A stretch of DNA of 64,000 bases, taken from Lichina pygmaea (Eukaryota; Ascomycota; Lichinomycetes; Lichinales; Lichinaceae). Positions 25,938 through 37,128 of the stretch are shown piece after piece. The notes under the pieces were generated by a model. That model made no database searches and had not been told where the DNA came from. It was given only the letters and a program-made list of their open reading frames with translations. The translations under genes and the position numbers were made by a program. The stretch is from contig OY730174.1 of NCBI GenBank assembly GCA_963422465.1, positions 1,612,001-1,676,000 on the forward strand, read 5' to 3'. Each line of letters opens with the position of its first letter. Positions within the stretch are counted from its first letter, which is position 1.

Positions 25938-26570
25938 TCAGTCGCCCCAGCCTGCGGCCCAGGCAGCCATCTCTCCAAGAGGGACGGCCTTGCCGTCGAC
26001 ATGTGACCGGAACAGCTCACGGCAGCGCTCAGCCAAGAAGCAAGCCAGGATATGCTTGCACACCGGTGGCACATCGTCACCGCGAGTGCAGCCGCCGAAA
26101 CTGCAAGAGGGAGGGTTACAGGCCCGATGCATGTCCTCTCCGTGGGGATTCTGCACGAGCCGGTCATTCCACCGCGAGACGCGGCCGAATGCGGCCAAGG
26201 CAAAGGCCGGGCAGCTGCAGTTCCAAGCCGTCAGGCGCACCTCGTGATGATGCGGCACAGCAGCGACGCCTCTGCGGTGGCCCCTCGACCGGGACGTCTG
26301 TGTGGACCGGACATAGTAGAGGGCGGCCCCGCCGTCACACTCGAAGCGAGTGACATGGCTGCGGTCCAGCAGATCCAATGCCGGCAGCAAGTCGTTCGGG
26401 AAGATGCAATGCAGCGTGACGAAGAGCCGCTTGTCCTCGGCCACGACGCCGTCAAGCGCGCTGGAGGGCCGATCCAACGCGGCTGAAGTCCGCTCGTGTC
26501 GACGTGTGTTGGAGAGCTGGGCGACCAGCGAATCGACCAGGGCTCTGGAGCTCGGCAACGACTCGGCCAT
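25938..26570 (-). CDS. sws1: SWIM zinc-finger protein, Sws1/Shu2-like
   Basis: Predicted 210-residue intronless protein. The SWIM signature CxC...CxH is plain: TAWNCSCPAFALAAFG, then after an insertion of about 40 residues VCKHILACFLAERC. An N-terminal helix (ALVDSLVAQLSN) and RLFVTLHCIFPNDLLPALDL precede it. In fission and budding yeast, Sws1/Shu2 has this layout and works in the Shu complex promoting Rad51-dependent recombination at replication forks. Start at the first ATG (26570) of an uninterrupted frame. The insertion between the two halves of the SWIM motif is itself Cys-rich (CNPPSCSFGGC). Family assignment is by motif and length; the Shu-complex role is inferred. Confidence 0.75.
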   Translation of the reverse strand: MAESLPSSRALVDSLVAQLSNTRRHERTSAALDRPSSALDGVVAEDKRLFVTLHCIFPNDLLPALDLLDRSHVTRFECDGGAALYYVRSTQTSRSRGHRRGVAAVPHHHEVRLTAWNCSCPAFALAAFGRVSRWNDRLVQNPHGEDMHRACNPPSCSFGGCTRGDDVPPVCKHILACFLAERCRELFRSHVDGKAVPLGEMAAWAAGWGD

Positions 26571-28760
26571 CGATCGGCTGGGCTCTGGCCCGGAACAACG
26601 GCTGCTCCAACGTGGGGGGATTCTGACACAAGACAGCAGTGACGCAAGTGATTAGCAGGTTTCCGTGCGCGCCTGAAACCGCGCTACGTTCTCGTGGAAG
26701 AACAGAAGTTCTGGAAAATAAGTATCGCAACACCGTCGACGTATCATGCTCGTCTCGATAGCGTGGGGCTACCTTGTCGTGCTCGTCAGTCTTAGGAATC
26801 CGGAGCGTTGCTGTAGACCAAGCGACAAGGGGCACGTCCTCCTTCGTGACCAGCGCCTTTTCGACTATCCTCGCCTGGGGCGGGACGATCTCTTGAGTAC
26901 TCCTGCTCTATATCGACGTGTGCGAGACCACTCGAAGCTCTTCGAGAACGCCAAGCGAGGCTTGTGCGAGCTTTACTCGTAGGATTGTGAACCACGACCT
27001 CCCGTTTTCTCAGGGACGGTATGCAATACGTACGTATGTCCGCGCCTCGTACGTACATACGTACGTAGTCGATGCAGTACGCTACCGTGGCTACGTACGA
27101 GGTACGATCGATGTCGACGCCAAGCTCGTAATGTACGATGCCACGCCTCAGCTGGATACTGATACACCATCTTCTGTACGTACGGTAACGAGTGGTCGGG
27201 CCGACATGATCAGCCTAGAGACATACACGTACGTATGTACACAGGTATACTGGGCAGCCGTCATCTCTTACATCGTCACCCAATGTAAGCCGCATCATCT
27301 CCCCAGCTTCAGCATGATACAGCCTGTCTCTAATGACGTGTTGAACACTTGGGTGGTCTCCCTCTCTCTCGATCAACGTACGTCCGTACATACTGTACGT
27401 ACCCCGTACATACTGTACGTACTCCGTACATACTGTACGTACTCCGTACAGTACGGAATACTGTACCCTCGTACGGAACGTACGCACGTACTCGTGCGTT
27501 AGGAAATTACGTGCTTACATAAGCAGCTTGAGCTCAGCATCCGACCGGCTGACTCAGCAGTTGCGGGTCTCCGTCGGGTGGACAAGCTCGTATTCACAGT
27601 TTCAGGCCAAGCGACCTTGGGAGTCGTCGGTACCTCACCCCGCGCCAAAATCAAGGGCAGATGGTCGTACTCCCCTACTCCCACCATACAGTGGGTACAG
27701 TAGCATGCACTTACCCCTGGACTCTGATCCCAAACTTTTGCCTGATCGACCAGGATCAAGGGTTGACGACATCAACGTCCTGGACCAAAAAGCAACCCCT
27801 CTCGCACCGGCATGGATCTTGTGACACCGGATGTGACGGCCAGCCGCACAGAATCGAGGATGGCCGCGAGAGAGAGATGCTACGGAGGAGAGACGCTGTC
27901 ACGGTTAGTCAAACGCAGATGACGAAGGTGGAGAGCGGCCGTACTGACCATGCTTCCATTCGTCCATATCGAAGCTCGTTGGACCTCGACCGGTCACGCC
28001 AGCGTCAGACATCCGGACGAATTCGACACTGCGAAGATCATCGGACAGGCGGAGTGAAGCGAACGCCAAGGCTGCCAGCCATGCCTCACGCTACAGTAGT
28101 ATCCGTCCCCCGCTCGATGGCACGAACGGGCATGCGGTGACGCAGTGGCGTGGAGAACTTGACCCGCGCCGCCTCGTATCGACCCGTCATCTCGCCAGAC
28201 TGAGAGCGCTATGCCCCGTTTGGAGAAGTTCCGGTCCTCTGAGGAACGTAGGGCCATACCATGGCCCCACCTGAACCGAATTATTTTGGGACTGGCCATG
28301 CCCAAGACAGCAGGTGAAAGCGACGGAGGGCCCGGCCGTGTCTTCTAGAAGGGGCGTGCGGGACGGCGTTTAAGTTGGTCCATGCGCTCATCCCCCTCAA
28401 ATGACCCACGCGGTCGGCCCTCTCTGCTCCGACCAATCCCTCAGCCCTGAGCCTGCGTCAGATGCTAATGACGGCTTGACGCACGCCAAGGCGATCGTCC
28501 CGGTCGAAGGTCGTCTGCTGTGCTCCGTACTTCGGTACGCTATATATCGTGCCTGGGACCGTCGCCGTTCCGCCCGCTCTGGCAACCTCATCGTCCGAGT
28601 TCGTCGTCTCTTCGCAGCAACGCTTCCGTCGTCGTCCTCGCTGCGGCTCCACGTCGGAATCGCTACTGGATGGACGGATTCGAGTCTGTGAGAAAGCAGG
28701 ATAGCGAGCATCTACCGTCGTTCCTAATATAACTCCGCAGGCGCGGATCATTGTTGAACA
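26571..28760. other. Intergenic, no convincing gene
   Basis: Contains the densest GTAC/TACGTA palindrome cluster of the window (27020-27490), including GTACATACTGTACGTA repeated three times around 27390-27450. A TATATAT word near 28540 could belong to the lipase promoter. Several short open frames look like chance. Confidence 0.4.
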
Positions 28761-29919
28761 ATGAAGCACACTCTCTCTGTCGCACTCTCCCTTTTCCCTC
28801 TCCTGATTGCCTCCGTGGCCGCCGTTCCGGTGAAATCACAACCCCGTGGTGCGTCTCCCTTCCTCCTTCCGGTCTCCTTCCGCTGCGTGCGTGCGTGCGT
28901 GCGTATACGTCAGCGGAACTGACGGCCGACCCAGAGACTGTTCCTGCGAATCTCTTCGGCAACTTCAGATACGTCGCCCAGTATGCCGCGGCGGCCTACT
29001 GCAACGATAATACCAACAAATCGCCGCGCACCAAGTTGACGTGCGCAAAGGGCAACTGCCCCTTGGTCGAGGAAGCAGACACAACGACTCTCATCGAGTT
29101 CTCCCGGTATCGCTCTGCTCTCTCTGTGTTTCTGGCCCGACGTCGCCTGGCCGAGATTATGGCATTTGCTGACCGACGCTGTCGCCGTCTTAGGACACCC
29201 TCTACCGACACCAGCGGCTTTGTCGCGCTTGATCGAACGAACCGACTCATCGTCCTCTCCTTTCGCGGTACCCAGTCCGTCACCAACGCCGCAACCGGTC
29301 TTTTGGTCGGACTCGCCGATTCGAGCATTTGCCGCGGCTGCCAGGTGCATACCGGCTTTCTCAACGGCTGGAATGAGATTCGGGCGGAAGTTCTCCGGAC
29401 GATCGACGACGCTCTGGCCAGGAACCCGTCGTACCATATCATTGCCACCGGCCACAGCCTTGGCGGAGCCCTGGCCGAGCTTGCCGCAGCTGTAATTCGC
29501 AATACGCGCACACCAGTGGCTCTGGTAGGCAATTTTTCGACGGGAGAGCGGCGCATCGCGCGCGTGAGGCGGGACCACGCTGACCAGTCTCGCAGTACAC
29601 CTTCGGGGCGCCGCGAGTCGGCAACGCCGCATTCTCGAACTACGTCTCCCGGCAGTTGGGGGGCAATTACCGCGTCGTCAATGCGGACGACGGCGTACCC
29701 AACCTTCCGCCGGCCGGATTGGGCTACACCCACATCCTGCCCGAGTTTCTTATCACGAACAGCCGGAACTATGGCCTCGGCGTGCGTCCAGCGGATATCG
29801 AGGTCATCCAACAGTCCAATCTGCTCGCTGGCCACGCAGCGGCAATTCCCATTAGAGTCGGGGCGCACTACGGCTACTTTGGGGAAATTACAGCTTGTGG
29901 GACAGGCTTTTCCATATGA
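28761..29919 (+). CDS. Secreted class-3 lipase (Thermomyces lipase-like)
   Basis: Predicted extracellular triacylglycerol lipase or feruloyl esterase-like hydrolase, 311 residues. Exons: 28761-28848, 28914-29106, 29194-29524, 29596-29919, all in phase. A signal peptide (LSVALSLFPLLIASVAAVP) is followed by FRYVAQYAAAAYC. Next come LIVLSFRGT, the nucleophile elbow IIATGHSLGGALAELAA (catalytic Ser), then YTFGAPRVGN, DDGVPNLPP (catalytic Asp) and GYTHILPEFL (catalytic His). The pairs of Cys around NDNTN...LTCAKGNC and SICRGC match family disulphides. Substrate is not deducible from sequence. Confidence 0.92.
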
Positions 29920-30938
29920 CTTGTTTTAGCCCAGTTCTTTTTCGCTCTCTCTGCCTTTTCATCATCACTGTCATCGGCGTCATGATCATGATCACCATCA
30001 CCAAAAGCCACGTTCTTCTGTCGACTTGCTGTCGTACCGCGCTGTTTCAACACAAGTAATCTTTTTTTAATACGTGTTCCATACGCGTTGAAGATGTGGG
30101 GGAAGACGATACACGCAGTACATACCACCCCACAAGGAAAAACGGAAGACGGCTCTTCCTCCCTCATCAGCAGTTTTTTCTTTCTGTTCACTTTTCCACG
30201 AGATGTGTTTTGATGAACGTGGCACCGGTACGAGACGAGGATCATATCCTACTGTATCCACCACGAAACCGATGAAGATCTTCATTGCCGTGAGTGGGCC
30301 CTTTTTTGTCTGTGCTCTGAGATGTGTACATACGTAGTGCAGTGCGATACCCTCCGACCAGAACCCCGGCAAGAATTCTCATGAAAGTAGACATCCATGT
30401 CGGACGATCAAGTACGTACCAGTCCGTGACGTGACGTACGGATCATGCCGACTACGTACCGTAGTGATCTTCAGCGTCGCACCGTACCGGTATCATACCG
30501 CAGCCCTGCCAGAGGCTCTTGTACGGTATCATACCGCAGCCCTGCCAGAGGCTCTTGTATGGTATCATACCGTAGTCCTGCCAGACAGCTCTTGACACGT
30601 ACTGTACTGTACTGTACCGTACTGTACGAGTACAGATGCAAAAATGCGAAAACGCCACATCTCAGACGACAAGGATTTGACGGACCCAGCTGTCTTTGAC
30701 AAGGAACAACTGCCTGCCCTACGGGTAGGAGTACGTTACTGTAACGTGCCACGCTGGGCGTGGTTGGACCTTGCTTGGGTTGAGTATCGTGTGTGTGGAG
30801 AGTCTAGAGAGCTGCAGCTGTTGACTTGTTTTGTCGGTTGGGACTCATGCCCCCCCCCCGGGGCCCCACTACGGTACCGTCCCTGAATAGGTGTGCTTGT
30901 ATGTGTGACGGGTTGCAGAAGTGGCTGTTTTGAATTAT

Positions 30939-30977
<39 letters not shown>

Positions 30978-31623
30978 CGTATGTGTGGAGGGGGAGGGGA
31001 GGAAGTTGAAATCCAAGGCCGTAGGGCAGGGAGATGAGAATAAGTCATGTCTGTAATTTGTACTCCGTTGATCAAGCCACCTCTTAAGAGTTCCTCTCTC
31101 CCTCCCTCCGAGCAGTGCCATTAAACGCCGCGACTCCAGGCCCTCGGGTCTTTACCACCCTTCCCCAGTCCCCGCTTCGCTTAAACCAACCCCCTCCCCC
31201 TCTCTCCTTCACTCACCCCTCCTTTCCCCCATATCTAGTAACACCCATACCAAACAAGAAAGAACAAAAGACGGGTTTAGAAAAAAAAAGGAGAAGAGAG
31301 AGAAGAATTAAAATTGTGGGATATTCTAGAGTTGAAGGAAACCCCCCCCCCAGATAGGAGATGGTGATGAGATACCAAGGCATAGATGTGTAGTATGAGA
31401 TGAGAGGTGAGATGACGGGTGAACAAGAGATGGGTGAGCCAACGAAAGGGTTGAAAGACCACAAGAGGATTCGATGAAATAGTGAGACGATAGAGAGATG
31501 TGGAAAAGATCCCGAAAACCAGATGACAAAAGAGGAAGAAAGGGGAAAAAGACAGGAACGAGAGATTATTAAAGAGAGACAGAGAGTCAAGAGAGCGCAC
31601 TCATCCGTCACTCTCTTCTCTCG

Positions 31624-31659
<36 letters not shown>

Positions 31660-31771
31660 AGACCATCTTTGCATCTCCCATCAGCTTCCAGGGCCTGGAG
31701 CTCAGCATCGACTGGGCGAGAGAGCACCCACCGAAAACAAGCAGAGACCCGAGGAGGGACAGCGGCGAAGA
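29920..31771. other. Intergenic, repeats only
   Basis: Holds a 36-bp minisatellite (30490-30597), a GA microsatellite (about 30943-30973), a CA microsatellite (about 31628-31658) and GA/CT-rich stretches between. No gene seen. Confidence 0.5.
30490..30597 (+). repeat. 36-bp minisatellite, 3 copies
   Basis: Three head-to-tail copies of a 36-bp unit beginning GTATCATACCGCAGCCCTGC; copies 1 and 2 are nearly identical and copy 3 has several substitutions. Confidence 0.85.
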
Positions 31772-34543
31772 TCACTGCCGGAATAGAGCAAGCAACCTCT
31801 CCTTCTCGCTCTGCTTGTAGCGACCCTTGAGACGGGAGAGGAACCTGGCCTCGGACCTCTCCCGTTCGATGCTGGCGAGATCGGGATAGAACAGCTGTCC
31901 CGCCCCAGGGATGTGCCTGTCTGCCTCCATGCGCCTCACTGGAGCGGCGGCGGCGGCGGCGGCGCGGGTTATGGGTTCGCCATTGGGCATTGACTGACCC
32001 GTCCAAGCCCCCTTGGGCTCCTTGGGCTCCTTGGGCTTCCTGAGCTCCTTGAGCTCCTCGCGCTCCCCGCGCAGCTGGCGCCCGACGCGCGCGAGCGCCG
32101 GGTAGAGTCGTGGCTCGACCCCGTTGGAGCGGTTACGCGCTGGACCGCCTCTGTCTCGGTCGCCGCTCACGGCTGGGTGACGGCTCTTGACGGCCCCGTC
32201 GGCAACGATACGACGATAGAGCCCTTCTGGGTTGCTGAAACCGGCTTTCCTGAAGGCCGTCACCTTCTGGGGGTCGAGCGGGATGTTGGCCGTTGGGTCG
32301 ACCACGAACCGGCTGGGTGCGTGCACGTCGTCTTTGGGCACAAAGACGTGCTTCGGCTTCCTCTTGAGCCGCTCCCGAGCGAGGGCTAGCGTGGCCTGAT
32401 CGCCGAAGAGACCGTCCCAGTCACCAACCGGATTAATGTCCGTGGAACTCCCATATAGCTTGGCCAGAGTGGCCGCGTCGACAAAGGGACCCTTTGGACC
32501 GGCCGCCGGATCGATCATGTTTGCCTGGTTCCACTGTTCGTCTGCTGGCAGCATCGGCGTCGGTGACCAGGTCATCCTGTCGGGGCTGTCGGGCGAGAAC
32601 CCCCGCCGGCGACGTTCGCGGAAGCAGGACATGATCATGCCTCGAGCCGGCATTACGAAAGGGCCTTCGTCATAGCCCTGGGGTTTGAGAGATTTCCTGA
32701 AATCGTCGGTCGGGCTCCAAGACATCCTGTCGGAACTGTTGCTATCTCCGATCGATGTCTTCTCCACACCATTCAACTCATCCCAATCCGTCTCTAACCT
32801 TGGCCGCCCCTTCCTGTCACGGATGGGTCTGGGACGGGAGTTCTTGCCACGGATAGCCGGTTTAGTTACCTTTCGCTGAAAGCTCTGCTGCGCCGTCCGT
32901 TGGAACGCACCCAGATCACGAGTGTGCAGCTTCCTGAGCATCTGCACCCTCAGATCGCCATCTCGGCTCCGCCGCCCTTGGACTGCAGCCCTTTGCCTTC
33001 CTTTATTCCGGCCCGACCCCGACGGCGGCGGCGATGCTGGCCCGTCGGTTTGCTGTATCTTTGATCGAGGCTCCCCTGTGCCGACGAAAGGGTCATCCCT
33101 TTTGCGCTTGTCACCAACTTGGGCATTTCCAGCGCCGGCCGACTCGCCCGAAGAAATCGAGATGGCCTGCGGCGGCAGCATCTTGTATACCAGCAAGTAA
33201 GGAGTCCAGTTCGGCCCACGTGGATCCACGGCGCTCGCCAGTCCCGAATTCTCCGTGACGGTTTCGTCTTCGACTTCCCGCCACAGACTGTTGGGGGCTT
33301 GGACCACAGCCTTATAGTGGCCGCTATTGACACTGAAGGTGACCGCACCGGTCTTTTTGTTGACTCTTCCCGCCGCGTGCTGATGATGAACGGCAGCCTT
33401 GAGCTCGTATCTCAGCGGTTGCCAACGGCTATCAGTTATGTAATTTGTAAGGTTGAGCTTTTCACCAATGCCAACGTGATCGACAATCTTCTGTGCGTTC
33501 TGTCCGTCAGACTGGATGCGGTTCAGCAGTACCAGCAGTAGCACCGGCGGCTTGAGGAGCCTGGGTGTCTTCTTGGTGGTATCGCGGCCCCCACATCCAT
33601 CGCAGCGATATCCTTCGGGTACCTCACTGGCCATACAATTGCTGATGTATTCTTCAAGTTGGCCGTGATCGGTTGGATCGTTCAGGTAGACGGTGAACGA
33701 TCTGTCGGTGGATCTAGACATCGAAGACCGGTCACAAGACCGACATTTGTAAGTATCGGCTGTTCGTAGCTGAAATAGGCCGTTGAGGATGTTCCGTTTG
33801 CTGCGCCAACCAGTCTTTCGGTCAGCTAGCCTTACATCGCCAAGCTTTCTGCTGCCCCTGAGGTGGATTTCTCGCGAGATGTTATACGTACTCTTCCGGC
33901 ACGCTCTCGGTGATTGCGTCGACCAGCCATGTCATATACTCCATGGCGTCCTGTTGGCCCTCCCTATCCCAGCCTTCGGAGGCGGTGCCGTCGTGGGCCA
34001 GAGCTGACGGAAGGTCAACACGATAACAGCCAAATGACATGGACAGGCGGAATACGTACGGCGAGCACATGCTCCATTGAATTGCTTGAAGTTCGCCGTC
34101 AGCTCCCTGTTAGTGGCGTTGCGCCAGTAACGGAGAGCAAGTTTCCGTAGTTGACATGCCACGCAACGATTCTTGTTGCTGACCGTGCCTGCAAGTCCAA
34201 TTCAGTCTGAGCCTTTGCGTCATGACTTCGCGTTGCACGTACACTGGTCAGGTTTGTGGTAATCTTTCAGCCACTTGAGAAGTTCAGGCAGATGTAGCAC
34301 CACCTGGAGCGCGCTGTTTCGGTAGCAGGCCTCTCCAGAATCGTTCGTGAAGCCGTTCGACCCGCGGCTCTCGCCAAGCCACCCTCTCCACTCCCCACGG
34401 AGCGGTCTCGCCTGTGGAGAATCAGCAGTGGTGTCCATTGCCACGAGTGAGCAATCGTAACTTGCCTGGTCCGCGGCCACCGCCTTCGATACGATGGCTC
34501 GTTCATTCGATACTTTGACGGGTTTCTTGCCGCGTTTCCCCAT
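31772..34543 (-). CDS. Ubiquitin-specific protease (USP/UBP, C19)
   Basis: Cysteine protease removing ubiquitin from substrates. Exons: complement 34243-34543, 34060-34188, 33892-34003, 31772-33800; 856 residues, all junctions in phase. The Cys box is NDSGEACYRNSALQVVLHLP, where most family members have N-x-G-N-x-C. Then come GWDREGQQDAMEYMTWLVDA (QQDA box), KCRSCDRSS with GYRCDGCGG (the paired Cys knuckles of the fingers), LKPPVLLLVLLNRI and the His box FSVNSGHYKAVVQAPNSLWR with TPYLLVYKM. The catalytic domain ends near residue 390. The remaining 460 residues are basic and disordered, with DRMxWSPT motifs repeated and a C-terminal Arg/Lys-rich helix. No close functional assignment made. Confidence 0.9.
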
Positions 34544-37128
34544 CCCTGCTGCGAGATACAGACACGCTAGGTCACAGGGCGATGTCTGCTAGTCGAGTGT
34601 ATAGTCTCTGAACGTATAGTGTATGGCCTACGTTTCCACGGACGAAGGGCATCCCCCTCAAAATCCACTTGCTGCAGGACTTTATATTCAAAGGACTCGA
34701 AAGCTTGCGAACAAAGCATATACCCCGGACGACCATGGAGACATCCAGCCTCCACAACGTCCAAGTAGCATCCTCAGTGTCCCTGAAGGACGTAGGGAAT
34801 ATGATAGGCATGCCGGAAACGGCATGCCTGTGACGCATAACAATGAGCATGGGTTTGTCACCATCGTGGCTCCTCGATGCTAATCTGTTGATGTGACCCT
34901 CTCCTTCATCTTCTCCGAGATCGACGAAGGGTTCCATTGAGCTCCAGTCGAGGCATTGTAGACTTCAGACCGGTACGGGCAGAGCAACCTGCTGGGTATA
35001 GATGGGCAACATAGTACGCTCCGCCAGTTGGTTCCTCCGCGAAAGGTCTTTCATCGTTGCAGTATGTCTGTTTTGCCGCTGGTATGGCCTACGCCCGAGG
35101 GCCACTGGAGGGAAGTCTCGTGCATGTGATTCAGGCGCTCACAAACGAAATTCTGCCGAATCGGTGCATGGACTGGAATGCGTGTTAGGGAATCATGGCA
35201 CGTGACCGACGTTACAGGTCGGCAGGTCCTTGAGAAGGCGTGTGGACGGTAGCATTTCCAAATCCGGCAAAGACATAGCTGCTCGTGTCGGTACTCTGTT
35301 CGCCGCACACGTCGTGTTCTGTCGCGACAAGCAGGATTGTGGTCTCCTGGTGTGTGGTTGCTCCATCGGCCGCTCCGGATCGGGAGTCGTTTTTCCATGA
35401 GGTCGTCCTATCCGGGAGCGGGTTCATGAGCGCCCTTCCGATCAGAAGCAATATCTGATATGAGTGCCGCATGCGGATGTGCCCGGAGTCTGTCTTGCCC
35501 GTATTGAGGACGGCCGGCCAGCTCAGAGTTTGTACTCCTGGAAAACGTTGCCCAGCTTGATCTCGGCCTGCTTTGGATGTCGAAAACGATAACACTCCAG
35601 AGGAGCGAAAGGCTTTCAGCGTCCTGTCTTTCATGATCGTCATGTATCCCTAGGAATGGGCAGTACTAACGCCCAAGGCTCTGGAAGTTGCTTCCGCTTC
35701 AGGCTAGGCCTTCTTAGCGATCGAACGCGATTGATTATATGGATTCCACGAGAATTCTGCAGCATACTCCTGGACGATAGCAGGGCTCTGGAAAGTAGAC
35801 ATTGCCACAAATGATGCCCCGTCATCTGAAGAGGTACAGCTAGACTCAGAGGCCTCTCGATGACTGTATATAATCTCTGTGTAGCGGTCTTCTTCGACGA
35901 TCACACAGCCCGGGGTAAAGATAGGTGTAATCGATCTTTGCCTTGGCCGTCTCGATTTTCCAGCCTTCAACGTGCATGAGAGAGGCGACTTGCTGATTCT
36001 TGACCGTGATATATACCGTGCACTCCACCTTCTCGAATGACCGGACTAGTCCTTGCAAGGCTCGGGCCCATACAAACTGCAAGATGGAAGACCGCGGGCA
36101 CCGGTTCTGGCAGCTGAGAGCTGCCACATCCAGGCTTTAGTTGATCCGCCCTTCGACGTGATATTTCCACATACTGCGGCTCAGATATACGGTATCCATC
36201 AGCGGAGTAGCGTCGATCCGGAGTAAAGTAACGGTAGCCGCCCTCGAAGCCGACTCATCTGACCGGCACCGCGGCGGAGCGGCATTCCACGCTTCCACAA
36301 GCTTGACCATTCTCGCGACATATGAAAAGAACGAAAGCAGTCGAGTCAGCATTCAGTCATCGGTTTGATCTGGTCGATGGTCTTGTACTGTAACACTCTT
36401 TCGGGTTGATATTCAATAAAGGCATCAAGAGATGATGCCACCACGGCATTCATAGTCCGGCCATGCAGACGTCTCAAAGATGTCGAACAGTATACCTTAT
36501 GCTATTGTCGTAGCCGCGTAGGGTACCAAGCTGTTCTCGCATCTCTTGAATGTAGATCTCAAACTGGAACGATCTTGACATTTGCCGGAAGCGGTTCCAC
36601 CACAATACGAAGGCAAACGATTACTCGTACAAGAGCGCGAGTGACGTACTCTTGCTTCTATACCCTTACCATACCCTACTCCGTACTGTACTCGTACGTC
36701 ACTTAGGTACCGCATACGTACATACGTAGAAGGTACGGAAGTATGTATGTAGAAGGTAAGGGTACGTATGTACCCGTGCTACGGTCGGGACACACTCTTA
36801 CGGTACTTCCTCGGTACCGGTATACAGTAACTGAGTAACAGCGCCTAACGTGCCTACGTATGAAGGCACAGCCCTGTCGAGCCTTGGAGTTAGTCAGCAG
36901 CTTCTTCCCCCACGCTAGTTACGTAACGCCCAGAAACTTGACTACATCAGTCAACGAACACCCTACTCTGTTACCACGAACGGCGATACGATACGTACGT
37001 ACGTACAGTTCCGGCCGATACGGTCACTACATTTAATTACCAGGACAAGAAAGAGTGGGTGGTGTCAGTACTGGCGCCGGTGGTGATACTGTAGCTGTAG
37101 GCGTTGGGCCTATTGCCATTGCTGAACA
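34544..37128. other. Mostly unassigned; possible gene on the minus strand
   Basis: Long open stretches on the minus strand (see separate entry) lie at about 34570-36350. From 36650 to 37010 the DNA is dominated by TACGTA/GTACGT palindromes, ending about 120 bp before TRM9. Confidence 0.35.
35704..36352 (-). CDS. Possible hypothetical protein, exon structure unresolved
   Basis: Minus-strand frames with protein-like composition: an ATG at 36352 (MLTRLLSFFSYVARMVKLVE, then VYLSRSMWKYHVEGRI), then after a plausible TTGCAG acceptor FVWARALQGLVRSFEKVECT and LMHVEGWKIETAK, then IVEEDRYTEIIYSHREASES and YAAEFSWNPYNQ. Short GT-AG introns could join them, and further open frames continue to 34570. I do not recognise the family. 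Treat it as a candidate gene, with limits uncertain. Confidence 0.3.

Noticed and set aside
30490-30597. CRISPR-like array
   Set aside because: Copies are directly adjacent with no spacers, and the genome is eukaryotic.
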